From NCBI RefSeq assembly GCF_003286085.1, contig NW_020825326.1, forward strand, positions 124,001 to 188,000: DNA of 64,000 nucleotides. The letters are read 5' to 3'. Position 1 is the stretch's first letter; each line of letters opens with the position of its first letter. Below, one piece after another: positions 1-9,804 of this stretch. Below the pieces are notes generated by a model. That model was not told where the DNA came from and searched no databases. It worked only from the letters and a program-made list of their open reading frames with translations. Made by a program: the position numbers and the translations under genes. This stretch comes from Drosophila persimilis (lineage: Eukaryota > Arthropoda > Insecta > Diptera > Drosophilidae).

Positions 1-28
1 GATACTGATAAAAATCACATATACTGAA

Positions 29-1077
29 ATGACAGAGTCATTAGCGAAAGGTATAATAAAGGAATATGTGTGTACCAAAAAGAGTGCACTATATTTCCAT
101 AATGAAGTAGACTTCCCACTGTTCCAAAGGGCATTCCTGGAGATAATCAGTCCAAACCACTTCACAAAACTGATTAAATCCAGTACCAAACTCATAGATA
201 TTCCGAACTACTCCGAATTCAAGGAACAAATATTGACGAATCATAAAGAGCTACTTCACCCAGGTATCGAAAAGACCACTAATTGGTTTAAAGGAAAATT
301 CTACTACCCCGATTATCAAAAGTTAATCCAAAAAATTATTTTACCTGGTAGGCATTCAACAATTCCTATCATGTATTGACGTATACTCGAAGTTTGCCAC
401 TCTTGTAGAAGTAAAAAGTCGCGACTGGTTAGAAGCAAAAAGAGCCATCATGAAAGTTTTTAACGAGATGGGCAAACCAATTGAAATCAAAGCCGATAAA
501 GATTCAGCTTTTATGTGCACTGCAAGCATTGCAAGCATGGCTGAATGCAGAAAACGTCAAAATAGAGATCACTTCCAGCAAAAATTGAATAACTGACGTA
601 GAAAGATTTTATAAAACAGTAAATGAAAAATTAAGAATAATATCTAGCGAGGATAACCCAGAAGATAGATTCACGAAGTTTGAATTAATTCTTTATACTT
701 ATAATCATAAAACCAAACATAATACCACAAATAGGACACCAGCTGATATATTCATTTATGCAGGCTCACCTGATTATGACACCCAACTAAATAAAGTGAA
801 TAAAATCACTCAATTAAGTAAAAACCGCATAGAGCATGAAGTAGATACCAGCTATAAACTATCACCTCTAGTTAAGTCTAAGGTAACAAATCCTTTCAAA
901 AGGACGGGCGAAATTAGACAGGTAGACGAAAAACATTATGAAGAAAAGAATAGGGGTAGGAAAATAACTAATTATAAATCAAAATTCAAGAAAAAGAAGA
1001 AATCTAATAGAAGCAAATATAATAATTCCAGAGAAACCGAGGAAGTTAATGGAATCGGCGAACTTCAACACAATTAA
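29..1077 (+). pseudogene. Errantivirus pol, integrase end (broken)
   Basis: The first piece (29-379) holds the H...H half of the integrase N-terminal zinc-binding region, around the HKELLHPG motif. It then loses the CxxC half, because the frame shifts after a conserved LPG stretch near 345. Fragments in other frames follow: an Asp in a CIDVYS motif near 370, an Asp in ADKDSAF near 490, and a Glu in VERFYK near 600. These match the spacing of an integrase DDE core. A stop lies near 593. The last piece (796-1077) is the basic, lysine-rich integrase tail, and it overlaps the env start. The gene is clearly inactive, because it has at least one internal deletion and several frame changes. Confidence 0.75.
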
Positions 1078-2464
1078 AATCCTCATCTTCCTCATAATTA
1101 CCATCGTAATGGCACAGGGCCAAAACATAGAAATAAATTCTATAAAATCCCAAAACGGATATATGATATTCAAAACTGGATCGATTAACATACCTATCAA
1201 CTACGAATACCATTATCTAACTGTTAATGTAACTAAAACCGAAGAACTATACCAAAATTTGTTAATGCAAGCCACTAATTTCCAGGATATAATCCAAATA
1301 AAATATCTAGTAGACAAATTGCAAAGAGAAATGAACGGGCTAAAAATAACCAAAAGAAATAAAAGAGGCCTAATCAATATAGTAGGAACAGCCTACAAAT
1401 ATCTTTTTGGAACACTAGATCAGGAAGATAAAGTCGATTTGGAACAAAAAATAGACAATTTAGCCAGCCATAGCATTCAAATGAATGAACTAAATTTGGT
1501 AATAAATGCAGTTAATAGCGGAATAAACGTTATAAACAAACTAAATGAAGAAAAAGACAGGAATCAACAAATAGAAATTTTGATATTCAATCTACAACAT
1601 TTCACAGAATATATCGAAGATATAGAACTAGGTATGCAATTAACTAGGCTCGGTATATTTAATCTAAAATTATTAAAACAAGACTACCTGGAACAAATAA
1701 ATTCTGAGAAAATACTAAATATAAAAACCTCCACATGGCTAAAATCCGATACCAACGAAATTCTAATAATTTCCAACATTCCCAAAGACATTACAAAAGT
1801 ACCAATCTATAAAATCGTTCCGTATCCAGACGAATTAAATAACATGTTAACAGATATGACATACGACAAGTACTACATAAAAAATGAAGAAGTATTTGTT
1901 AAAGAAACTAGATTGAAAACCAATGACAATTGTATAAAAGGAATTTTAATGCAAACTCCCACTAAATGTCCATATTCCAAAACTTTTCAAAACTTTCAAA
2001 TAAACTTTATTGAACCCAATATACTAATCACGTGGAATCTTCCAAAAACAACGCTAAATCAGAATTGTGTAAACCAAGAAATCATAGCGGAAGGAAATAC
2101 CATTATAAAAATCTACAACTGTTCAATCCAATTAAATGAATTTACAATATCAAACACAATGTTAGATTTTGCCCAGAATGTTTATGTCAACAACAACATA
2201 ACTAAAATAAAACCACTGTCGTATGTCCAAACTAATGAAATAATTATGCAATACACCAAATATAGTAGCCTATTACAAATAAGTCTACTAATTTTATTTG
2301 TCATAATTATATTAGTACTACTAAGTTATGTAGCTGTTAAATTTAAGAAAACTTCTAAAAGAGTCACGGTTATATGTATTAACCCTATAATAGAAGCAGA
2401 AGAGGAACCAACCTCAGCCACCGCACTTGACACCCCGTCACTATACCCGAGGGTAATCGCCTAG
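1049..2464 (+). CDS. env: Errantivirus envelope-like glycoprotein (Env)
   Basis: An open frame of 471 residues in the usual env position, between pol and the 3' LTR. Seen in the sequence: a hydrophobic segment near residues 9-23 that fits a signal peptide; a basic RNKR cleavage-type motif at about 103-106, followed by a Gly-rich hydrophobic stretch; several N-x-S/T sites; and a strongly hydrophobic segment near 409-430 followed by a short basic tail, which fits a membrane anchor. Errantivirus Env proteins have this layout and relate to baculovirus F proteins. The start overlaps the end of the pol frame by 29 bases; in relatives env is read from a spliced RNA. The frame is unbroken while pol upstream is damaged. 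Function in this copy is unproven. Confidence 0.8.
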   Translation: MESANFNTIKILIFLIITIVMAQGQNIEINSIKSQNGYMIFKTGSINIPINYEYHYLTVNVTKTEELYQNLLMQATNFQDIIQIKYLVDKLQREMNGLKITKRNKRGLINIVGTAYKYLFGTLDQEDKVDLEQKIDNLASHSIQMNELNLVINAVNSGINVINKLNEEKDRNQQIEILIFNLQHFTEYIEDIELGMQLTRLGIFNLKLLKQDYLEQINSEKILNIKTSTWLKSDTNEILIISNIPKDITKVPIYKIVPYPDELNNMLTDMTYDKYYIKNEEVFVKETRLKTNDNCIKGILMQTPTKCPYSKTFQNFQINFIEPNILITWNLPKTTLNQNCVNQEIIAEGNTIIKIYNCSIQLNEFTISNTMLDFAQNVYVNNNITKIKPLSYVQTNEIIMQYTKYSSLLQISLLILFVIIILVLLSYVAVKFKKTSKRVTVICINPIIEAEEEPTSATALDTPSLYPRVIA

Positions 2465-2491
2465 GGACAGGCTAATAACAAACGTTGGGGG

Positions 2492-3086
2492 AGTGACATA
2501 TCCATAATTCCCCACATCCCATACACATTATGTTTACGTAAAATTCATCCACCCCATCCCCACAAGTAACAGGACCCCACTCAAGAATCAATAACTGTTT
2601 CTTCCCATACTCCAAGCTAGGGCCCCCCATAATATAAACAATGGACCCCATTGTTTCATCAACATTAGAATCACGCCACTCTCGAGAAATCGATTCTTTA
2701 GAATCACGCCACTCATGAGGACCAATCAAAGCTAGACATAAAACCAAGGAGTATCACATTCCAAGCTCCGTCATGTAATGCAACACCGATCGCCAGCAGT
2801 GGATGCCTTTCATCAAAGCCGACGCATCCCCAAATATCGATCCAGGCACGTACGCCACCGACACGAAGATGCAGCCGAGGCTAGCAACGCCCGAAGCCAG
2901 AGTCGGGAGTTCCAAGAGAAGGGCTCATGGAAACTAGCCAGCAGAAGAGAGATCAGTTCCGTTTGAGACAAGCAGACCCAAAGTCAAGTCGGGGAATTCA
3001 TTTAAATCCTGTGACATAAAGATATTTAAGTTTGTTAAATAAAAGTCTTTTTTAAAAACTTAAAATCGAGTTGCGGATATTTAACT
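2492..3086 (+). repeat. Errantivirus 3' LTR
   Basis: Begins AGTGAC right after the purine tract GTTGGGGG and ends TTTAACT; the AGT...ACT ends are typical of errantiviruses. Length is about 595 bp. An AATAAA signal lies near 3039. The 5' LTR is outside the window, so the boundaries rest on end motifs only. Confidence 0.7.
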
Positions 3087-3450
3087 ATATATTCATATAA
3101 AATATACAGACATTGCCGGCTAAGTATATTCCCCATATCATATGAAATAAATTAATAATTTTTCATTATAAAATTTTCATATGAAATACACCATGCACGA
3201 GACTACCACTCCCTATATAGGTTTTCTGCCACGCTTTCCGCAAATCGGGTATTTTTACTTGAGAGTACCTTTTAAAAATAGTTTCTTTTCGTATTTTAAT
3301 ACAAAATACTATACTATCACTTCAAAATTATTCATATATATTAAGAAAAATATATATACGCATATAAAATAAACAGACATTGCCGACTTAGTATGTTCCC
3401 CATATCATATGAAATTAAATAAATTATTTTTCATTACATTCATCATTCAT
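3087..3450. repeat. Spacer duplication, about 268-bp period
   Basis: The stretch with ACAGACATTGCCG, TTCCCCATATCATATGAAAT and a TTTTTCATTA tail near 3107-3180 recurs near 3373-3445 with small changes. This is a direct duplication inside the rDNA spacer. Confidence 0.65.
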
Positions 3451-3696
3451 TTACATGAAAAATATCATATCAGCTGGTATCTTTGCTTTAATTTCACATA
3501 TACACGTAATATATCTATTTATATTAAATAAATTTTTATATTTTCTATATTTATAATCGCATTATGATTATATTATAATGTTATATTATATATGAGAACA
3601 TTCCCATATCCATATCCATATAAAACCTAATATTGATATTTTATAGCACACCTCAGCGTTATTTGTTATTTTTATTCATTATAACACAATGGTAAA

Positions 3697-4148
3697 AATA
3701 TACATATATTTTTGTAAATATGTATATAAAATATATCATTATATTTTCTCTATTCAAAATCAAATCATGCTCATGTTATAATTTTTAGGATATGGTGAAT
3801 GTTTCCCCATATCCATAATATTGTCATTTTATATACAAAAATATTTAATTCTTGCATTTATATCACATATCATTGAATTCCAATATTAGAAATACTTCCA
3901 AGTTCCACATACGATCACTCCAAATATACATATATTTGTACATATGTATATAAAATATATCTTTATATTTTCTGTATTCATAATCAAATCATGCTCATGT
4001 TATAATTTTTAGGATATGGGAAACATTTCACATACCCAATAATATTATCACATTTTATATACCAAACTATTTAATTCTTGCATTCATATCACATATCATT
4101 AAATTCCAATATTAGAAATACTTCCAAGTTCCACATACGATCACTCCA
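3697..4148. repeat. Spacer tandem repeat, two copies of about 226 bp
   Basis: Copy 1 runs about 3697-3922 and copy 2 about 3924-4148. Both begin ATATACATATATTT, share CATGCTCATGTTATAATTTT and end CCACATACGATCACTCCA. Drosophila rDNA spacers are known for tandem subrepeats of this size class. The family here is not recognised. Confidence 0.75.
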
Positions 4149-4465
4149 TGCTTTTTGCATTCATATTATTTCATATATACATTCACATTTGCACATATGC
4201 ATATACACTATGTTTCGTGTGTTCACATAATACAATTTTTATAAGTATCATTTCATATGTAATTAAGTATAACAAACTTATAATATAACATTATATTCAT
4301 ATTCAAGCCAACGTAATTTATATAGGATAAATAATTTATCCATATTTATATAAAATATATTCTTTTTAATATATATATATATATATATATATTACCATTT
4401 ATAGGTATATATTCATATAAATATATAAAAATAATTTTCATATATAAAGAATAAATTTATATATA

Positions 4466-4914
4466 TCGAATCATCAAGCAAAGGATAAGCTTCAGTGGAT
4501 CGCAGTATGGCAGCTGCTCAACCACTTACAACACCTTGCCTGTTACAAAAGTCGTTTACAATTGATTCTAGGCTTTGTCATTGTATTAAATAATGTTTTT
4601 ATATGCAACTAGCGCGGCATCAGGTGATCGATGATCCTCCCAATTTACTATGTTACAAATTACATTGGCATCACATCCATTGTCGTTTATAAAATAAATT
4701 ATAAACTTTTAATGGTTTAGAAGCCATACAATGCAAATTGCCCCTTATTTATCATTGCAGTCCAGCACGGATACGACCTTAGAGGCGTTCAGGCATAATC
4801 CAACGGACGTAGCGTCATACCACTGTTCGCTCGAACAAGTATTGTGCCATTGGTCCGTACCTGCGGTTCCTCTCGTACTACGCAGGAATGCTGTCGCAAC
4901 AACGTTTTGTCATT

Positions 4915-4970
<56 letters not shown>

Positions 4971-4994
4971 CATGGGTGAACAATCCAACGCTTG

Positions 4995-5047
<53 letters not shown>

Positions 5048-5672
5048 GACGTCGCTATGAACGCTTGGCCGCCACAAGCCAGTTATCCCTATGGTAACTT
5101 TTCTGACACCTCTTGTTAAAAACTCTTTAAACCAAAAGGATCGATAGGCCGAGCTTTTGCTGTCCCTGTGTGTACTGAACACCGAGATCAAGTCAGCATT
5201 TGCCCTTTTGCTCTATGTGTGGTTTCTGTCCGCACTGAGCTGGCCTTGGGACACCTCCGTTATTATTTGAGAGATGTACCGCCCCAGTCAAACTCCCTAC
5301 CTGGCAATGTCCTTGAATTGGATCATACCTGAGTAATTGGAGTTATACCAAATTTTCAAATTGAAAATACATAAATGCATTTTCTCATTAAAGAATTTGT
5401 TTGCGATTATATAACAAACTCGTGATACTTTGATCAAGAAGCTTGCATCAAAACCCAATACCATAAGATATAATAAATATATCCGTATAATGGCTAGGAA
5501 ATGATACACGTTCCATTTAATCAAGTAAGTAAGGAAACAATAAGAGTAGTGGTATTTCATTGTCGATACCAAACCGAAATCTAATATCTCCCACTTATGC
5601 TACACCTCTTATGTCTCCTTACACTGCCAGATTAGAGTCAAGCTCAAAAGGGTCTTCTTTCCCCGCTAATTA

Positions 5673-5723
<51 letters not shown>
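4466..5723 (-). rRNA. 28S rRNA: 28S rRNA, 3' part (interrupted at the R1 site)
   Basis: The + strand is the complement of the 3' region of large-subunit rRNA. Highly conserved blocks are readable, such as GGTTCCTCTCGTACTA, AGTAGGGTAAAACTAACC, AACAATCCAACGCTTGG and CAAGCCAGTTATCCC. Expansion-segment sequence lies near 5340-5580. The gene is cut at 5723, exactly at the R1 target, so this 28S cannot yield an intact rRNA. The 3' end is placed near 4466 by the last conserved block (GAATCATCAAGCAAAGGATA) and is approximate. Confidence 0.92.
5710..5723. repeat. R1 target-site duplication, copy 1
   Basis: AGTAGATAGGGACA is the complement of the 14-bp 28S segment TGTCCCTATCTACT that R1 duplicates on insertion. 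Here it joins 28S to the 3' end of R1 copy 1. Confidence 0.9.
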
Positions 5724-5725
<2 letters not shown>

Positions 5726-6195
5726 ATGAATCTGATCTCTCAGCTTTATTTTACGTGGCGGTTCCTCAGGGAGGGATTTCAACCACGGCGTCTAATGTTT
5801 ATTTGCAGCTTAGCCTCGATTAGTGCGATATATTTACATATATCACGCCATCACGCACCACCGCTACATACGCAGGAACCTGGTACAATGCGCCAGTTAG
5901 CGCCCCTAAAAAGAAGCTATAGCGACTCTTCTGGTACCAATTGAAAGTATCCTGGTCGGGCATACAGTCCCCCTTGGTGAGGGGCGAGGTGGATCTAAGA
6001 CGTCTTCCGATCTATGGGTCTCGGCACCCGGTTGAGAGCGCAACTCCACGAGGAGCCTAGCGGCTCTCCCCGCGTAACGTTTGGGTATCAACCACAGCCA
6101 CCACGTGGTCCCACTAGGGTGCCGACCTCAATGTGCAGCCTTGGAACTGCACAACCCGTGGTACCGATCATAAGGACTCAGCTCGATCCTCCCTT

Positions 6196-8208
6196 TTAGC
6201 CCCGACCGGCCTGGATAGGGAATCCACCCAGCCCGTGCGCCGCTTGCGCATTCAGCAGCTGCTGTCGCCTGGAGAACGCCAGTCCGGCGAACCTGTCGAG
6301 AGTCCGCATTCTCTCCTGAGAAGCCGTCACATCGGAGAAGGTCCAGTCGCCATCCGTGTACTGCACTCCAAGTCCATCGAGGTCTCGCAAGTCTGTATAG
6401 AGGGGACAAGCACATAGGAAGTGCTGCCAATCCTCGCGCTCTGCGCCGCATAGACATGCTGGCGTGTCGCTAAGGCTTCTTCCATGCAGAAATGCATTGA
6501 GCGATCCGTGGCCCGTCAGCAAGAACCCAGCGCGCAGCGTGAAGCCAAACCTTCGTTCGCTGTAGACGAAGCCTGCGTTCGGGATGAAGCGGTGCGTCAC
6601 CCGTCCTGGGGAGTCACCATCATCCCATCTGCGTTGCCACTCGCACAACAGGTCTTCGTCTAGTCGCGCCATCTTCTGCTTCCAGCTAAGATTTGCCAAA
6701 TCTTCGCCATACAGCCAATCGCTCTCCTCCAGCGGGTAGTCACGCTTTAGTTTGAAGCTGATTGCCAGGCGTCTGGCAACCAGATCAAACGGGGGGGCCC
6801 CAGCTAGTACTTGCAGCGCCATGGTGGACACTGTTCGGCATACCGGTAGGCATCCAATCAGGACGATCCTTTGGCACGCAAGCAGATGCCTCCTGGCAAC
6901 CACTTGCGTCACCGTCACGACAGACCAAACCGAGGCACCAAATAGTGCACAGGGCACCATGAGTCCGGCATATATTGTCCGCTTTGCGCGGGGACTGAGT
7001 CCCCAGTCGACCCGCAGTACGCGCGATAATGCCCCTACGACTCCGCTCAGCTTATCACGCAAGCCAGTGATGTGCGGGAGAAAACTCAACCGCTCGCCGA
7101 CCGTGACGCCTAGGTATCGATACTTGCGCTTATATGGCAGGCTTGCTCCAGCAAACCGTACCACTGGCGGCCGTCTAAGTATGCCTTTGAGCAGCATGAT
7201 CGCCGTCTTGCTAGTTGAAACGGCAACGCCGACTTCAACACCCCAAGCGCCTACGATGGACATTAACTCACCTCCTTATTGTTTGAGCTCTGATCGGGCA
7301 TTCCCTTCGATGAGGAGGAGCAAGTCGTCAGCATACGCGCTGAGCGCACCAAGGGGCTCTAAGCGCTGGAGCAACACGTCCATTAAGATGTTCCATATAA
7401 ATGGACCACTTATGGACCCCTGCGGGCAACCTCTTGTCACCGGAACAGTGGCTACTCCATGCCAACTGACAATGCTCGCACTCCGGCCGGAGAAGAAACT
7501 TCGCCACAAGCTTGCTTCTCGGCATCTCAGGTCAAGGAGGCGGCGTAGTGCAGCATTCCACTCGACGTTGTCGAAGGCTCCCTTGAAGTCCACGAAGAAT
7601 CCGAGCACGTATTTCGACCGGCTGGCCGAAACAGTACTCACGACGTGTTTCCAAGCATCCACACAACGTCCTTGGCGAAAGCCAAATTGCCATCTTCAAC
7701 CTGGCAACGCATGCATCAACCTCGAAAGCTTTGATGGCCGGTGGTGCCTCGATCGGGATGAAAATTTGTGCATTCGTCTCTGCAACAGGAAAGAAGTTGC
7801 GAAGGAGCACACCCGCACAGTCGCGCCATGTTGCGACTAGCCTACCATCCGTTCGAAGGCATCCAATCTCCGTGCTCTTTTTGCGGCCTCGGCAAATCCT
7901 GCAGACGTGCCCCCATGGATCATCTCTGTTCTCTCCCACGAAGCGTCGCCAGTTGTCTTCCTTCGATCTCAGGATGAGGAGACCATCGGCATGCAGATGG
8001 CGGCCGGTTCGTCGACGATGATAGCAGCTTTTCCTCGGCGGTCCTGGAAAACTCGCATTCCAGAAGGAAGGCCGGTAATCCGCCCTGCTCCATCGACGTA
8101 CAGCTCCTGGACCAGTGCGAACTGACGGCCAGAGCTGCGCATGATGGCTCCGAGTTCCATCACAGCCGCTCGGCCACGGCCACAATTAGCTTGGATGAAG
8201 CTAAACAT
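6196..8208 (-). pseudogene. R1 ORF2 (endonuclease-RT), copy 1, broken
   Basis: On the - strand it begins with the ATG at 8208, which overlaps the ORF1 stop as TAATG. About 76 residues of AP-type endonuclease follow (IQANCGRGRAAVMELG). A deletion near 7980 removes the rest of that domain. A second deletion near 7696 removes part of the region before the RT core. The RT core (7276-7662) keeps FVDFKGAFDNVEW and the YADD catalytic motif, and ends at a TAA after ELKQ near 7276. The C-terminal part (6196-7263) has a CxC...HxxxxC-type motif (CLCGAEREDWQHFLCAC) typical of the R1 C-terminus. The same TAA is present in R1 copy 2. Confidence 0.88.
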
Positions 8209-9178
8209 TAATGTCTAGCTTGCACCCTCGCCAGTACCGCTCCGTAGATCGGGCACGCCGCTGACAGCATGGAATGTGCTGCAGGGTACCCCTTGAAGCG
8301 GCAGTTGCGGCAGTCCACGGGGTTGGGACACCGTGCAACGTTGTGGCCGTTCTGTCCACACCGGTGGCACACGTTCTCCTTTAGGCGACATTGCGACACC
8401 TTGTGGTCGAAGCCTGCACATCTGTGGCAGGCGTATGTTCTGACCAAGGAGCGGCAGCGGCATCTAAGCCACTTGATGTACACGCATTCGTGCAACGCCT
8501 CCTGTGCCTTTGCGTCGACCTCTAGCGTCACGTTGATCGTGGCGCCGTCGGTGGCCGACCAGGGTTTACTGCCCAGGTGAACCGACTTTTTAAACTCCGC
8601 GGCAGTCATGGTCTCCTCCAGGTTCTTTGTGAAGAGCTCCTCCATGAACTCTTCAGGTGTTATGGACGTGTCCACGTCATACACCACGACCTGAGGTTTG
8701 GTCTCCGGCCTCTTCTTGACCTCCAATCCTGCTTCGGTGAACTTGCTGCTGGCCGCTACCTTCCTCAGTTCGCTCACTGAAGGGGTGCGAATAATCGCTC
8801 CCCCGCTCTTCAGCTCGCGAACCTCGTGGACGCGGACTCCAAGAGTCGGCACCACGGTCTTCTTTACTCGCTCCACAAGCTCCTTGCTGGTCTCCTCCGG
8901 GTTCTTGCTCTTTATTAGAGCAGACCAGGTATCCCTAGGCCTGGGAAGGCTGTCGCATACGCAGCGGTTGTGACGGCGGTGGTGCCCGTGTGGGCAGCAG
9001 CAGCGGGTCTTGGTGGAGGCGGCATCCTTGCCCTCTCCTCCAGGCGCACCTTTTCCCCAGCCAGGGCCATGACCAACTCGTCGTACCGGTTGGTCGCGAC
9101 GAGCATTTCCATGGAGGCCTCTGGCGGCATCAGCCCCTTCAGGACAGCCTCGTTCACCCCCATCCTTATCGCAGACAT
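8208..9178 (-). pseudogene. R1 ORF1 (Gag-like nucleic-acid-binding protein), copy 1, frameshifted
   Basis: The start chosen is the Met of MSAIRM at 9178. A 40-bp deletion near 8938 breaks the frame about 80 residues in, so the remainder (8208 to about 8930) reads in another frame. The C-terminal part carries the clustered CCHC zinc knuckles typical of R1 ORF1 (CHRCAGFDHKVSQC, then CHRCGQNGHNVARC, then a CxxC...H...C motif). The product would bind element RNA. A variable (CAGCGG)n-like tract lies upstream at about 9230-9320. Confidence 0.85.
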
Positions 9179-9790
9179 TTCCGCGATGATGGCCGAGTAG
9201 CCTGCCGCGACAATGCCAGTTGCCGGGCATGTGGCAGCGGCAGCGGTGGTGGCAGCGATGGTGGCAGCTGCGGCAGAGGTATTGGCAGCGGTGGTGGCAG
9301 CGGCGGCGGCAGAGGTGCATGGAGCATCCTCAAAGGGGAGCGATGTTGACGGCGATCTCTCGACTGGGATCGGCCACTCTCCGGTTAGCCCAACTCAGCA
9401 CTAATCGGCACTTAGTGAAGACGCGAACCACATTCTCAGCGGAGACACGAAAAGCTCCGACCTCGAGCCAAAGCTTCGAACCAAACCTTCGAACTCGAGC
9501 TTGCTGACGAACTATTCCGACTTGTTGTCGAACTATTAGCACTTGTTGACGAACTAAGGTTCCGCACGTGGCTGTTTTTTGTCGTTTATTTTGCAAATAT
9601 TAATTTTCAAATAGCTGCACTATTTTTGCACCAAATTAACACGCGATTTCACTGGCGAACAGCGCGTGATCTCGCGGCAATTTTGATATATTTTCCACTT
9701 GGAAAAATCACTTCTTACTTGACTCGAACGACGGTATAGCGGACCGCTTGGAAAACACGTCTGCTTCGAGTGGCAGTCAGAAAGCAACTG

Positions 9791-9804
9791 AGTAGATAGG
9801 GTCA
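9791..9804. repeat. R1 target-site duplication, copy 2 (one mismatch)
   Basis: AGTAGATAGGGTCA, one base different from the 28S sequence. It is the only sequence between the 5' end of R1 copy 1 and the 3' end of R1 copy 2. Confidence 0.88.

Larger units (their letters stand above)
1..3086 (+). mobile_element. Errantivirus (Ty3/gypsy group) LTR element, 3' part
   Basis: The left edge of the window cuts this element. What remains is the end of pol (integrase), an env frame and a 3' LTR, in the usual errantivirus order. The LTR starts AGTGAC just after a purine tract and ends AACT. The 17.6/297/Tom group has the same AGT...ACT ends and prefers ATAT-type targets, and ATAT follows here. It is inserted in AT-rich spacer next to 28S rRNA and runs opposite to the rRNA. 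I cannot name the family. Confidence 0.8.
3087..4465 (-). other. rDNA spacer downstream of 28S (ETS/IGS), AT-rich
   Basis: An AT-rich, non-coding stretch between the errantivirus LTR and the 3' end of 28S rRNA. On the rRNA strand it lies directly downstream of 28S, where the external spacer and intergenic spacer begin. It contains two kinds of degenerate tandem duplication (listed separately) and an (AT)n run near 4371-4392. No open frame of interest was seen. Confidence 0.6.
5724..9790 (-). mobile_element. R1 non-LTR retrotransposon, copy 1 (degenerate)
   Basis: R1 is a site-specific non-LTR element of arthropod 28S genes. This copy sits exactly on the R1 site and reads in the same direction as 28S. 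The order on the - strand is 5' UTR (about 9179-9790), ORF1, ORF2, then 3' UTR (5724-6195). Compared with copy 3 it lacks about 790 bp near 7980 (C-terminal endonuclease), about 285 bp near 7696 (before the RT core) and 40 bp near 8938 (ORF1). It is therefore dead. As usual for R1 there is no A-tail. Confidence 0.92.

Noticed and set aside
4731..4916. Small open frames inside the 28S segment
   Set aside because: They lie in conserved rRNA sequence read on the wrong strand.
6752..7840. Long + strand frame (362 codons) within R1 copy 1, also at 10834-12237 and 33850-35010
   Set aside because: It is the antisense of R1 ORF2 in a GC-rich region, has no recognisable domain and changes with each deletion in R1; a shadow of the real frame.
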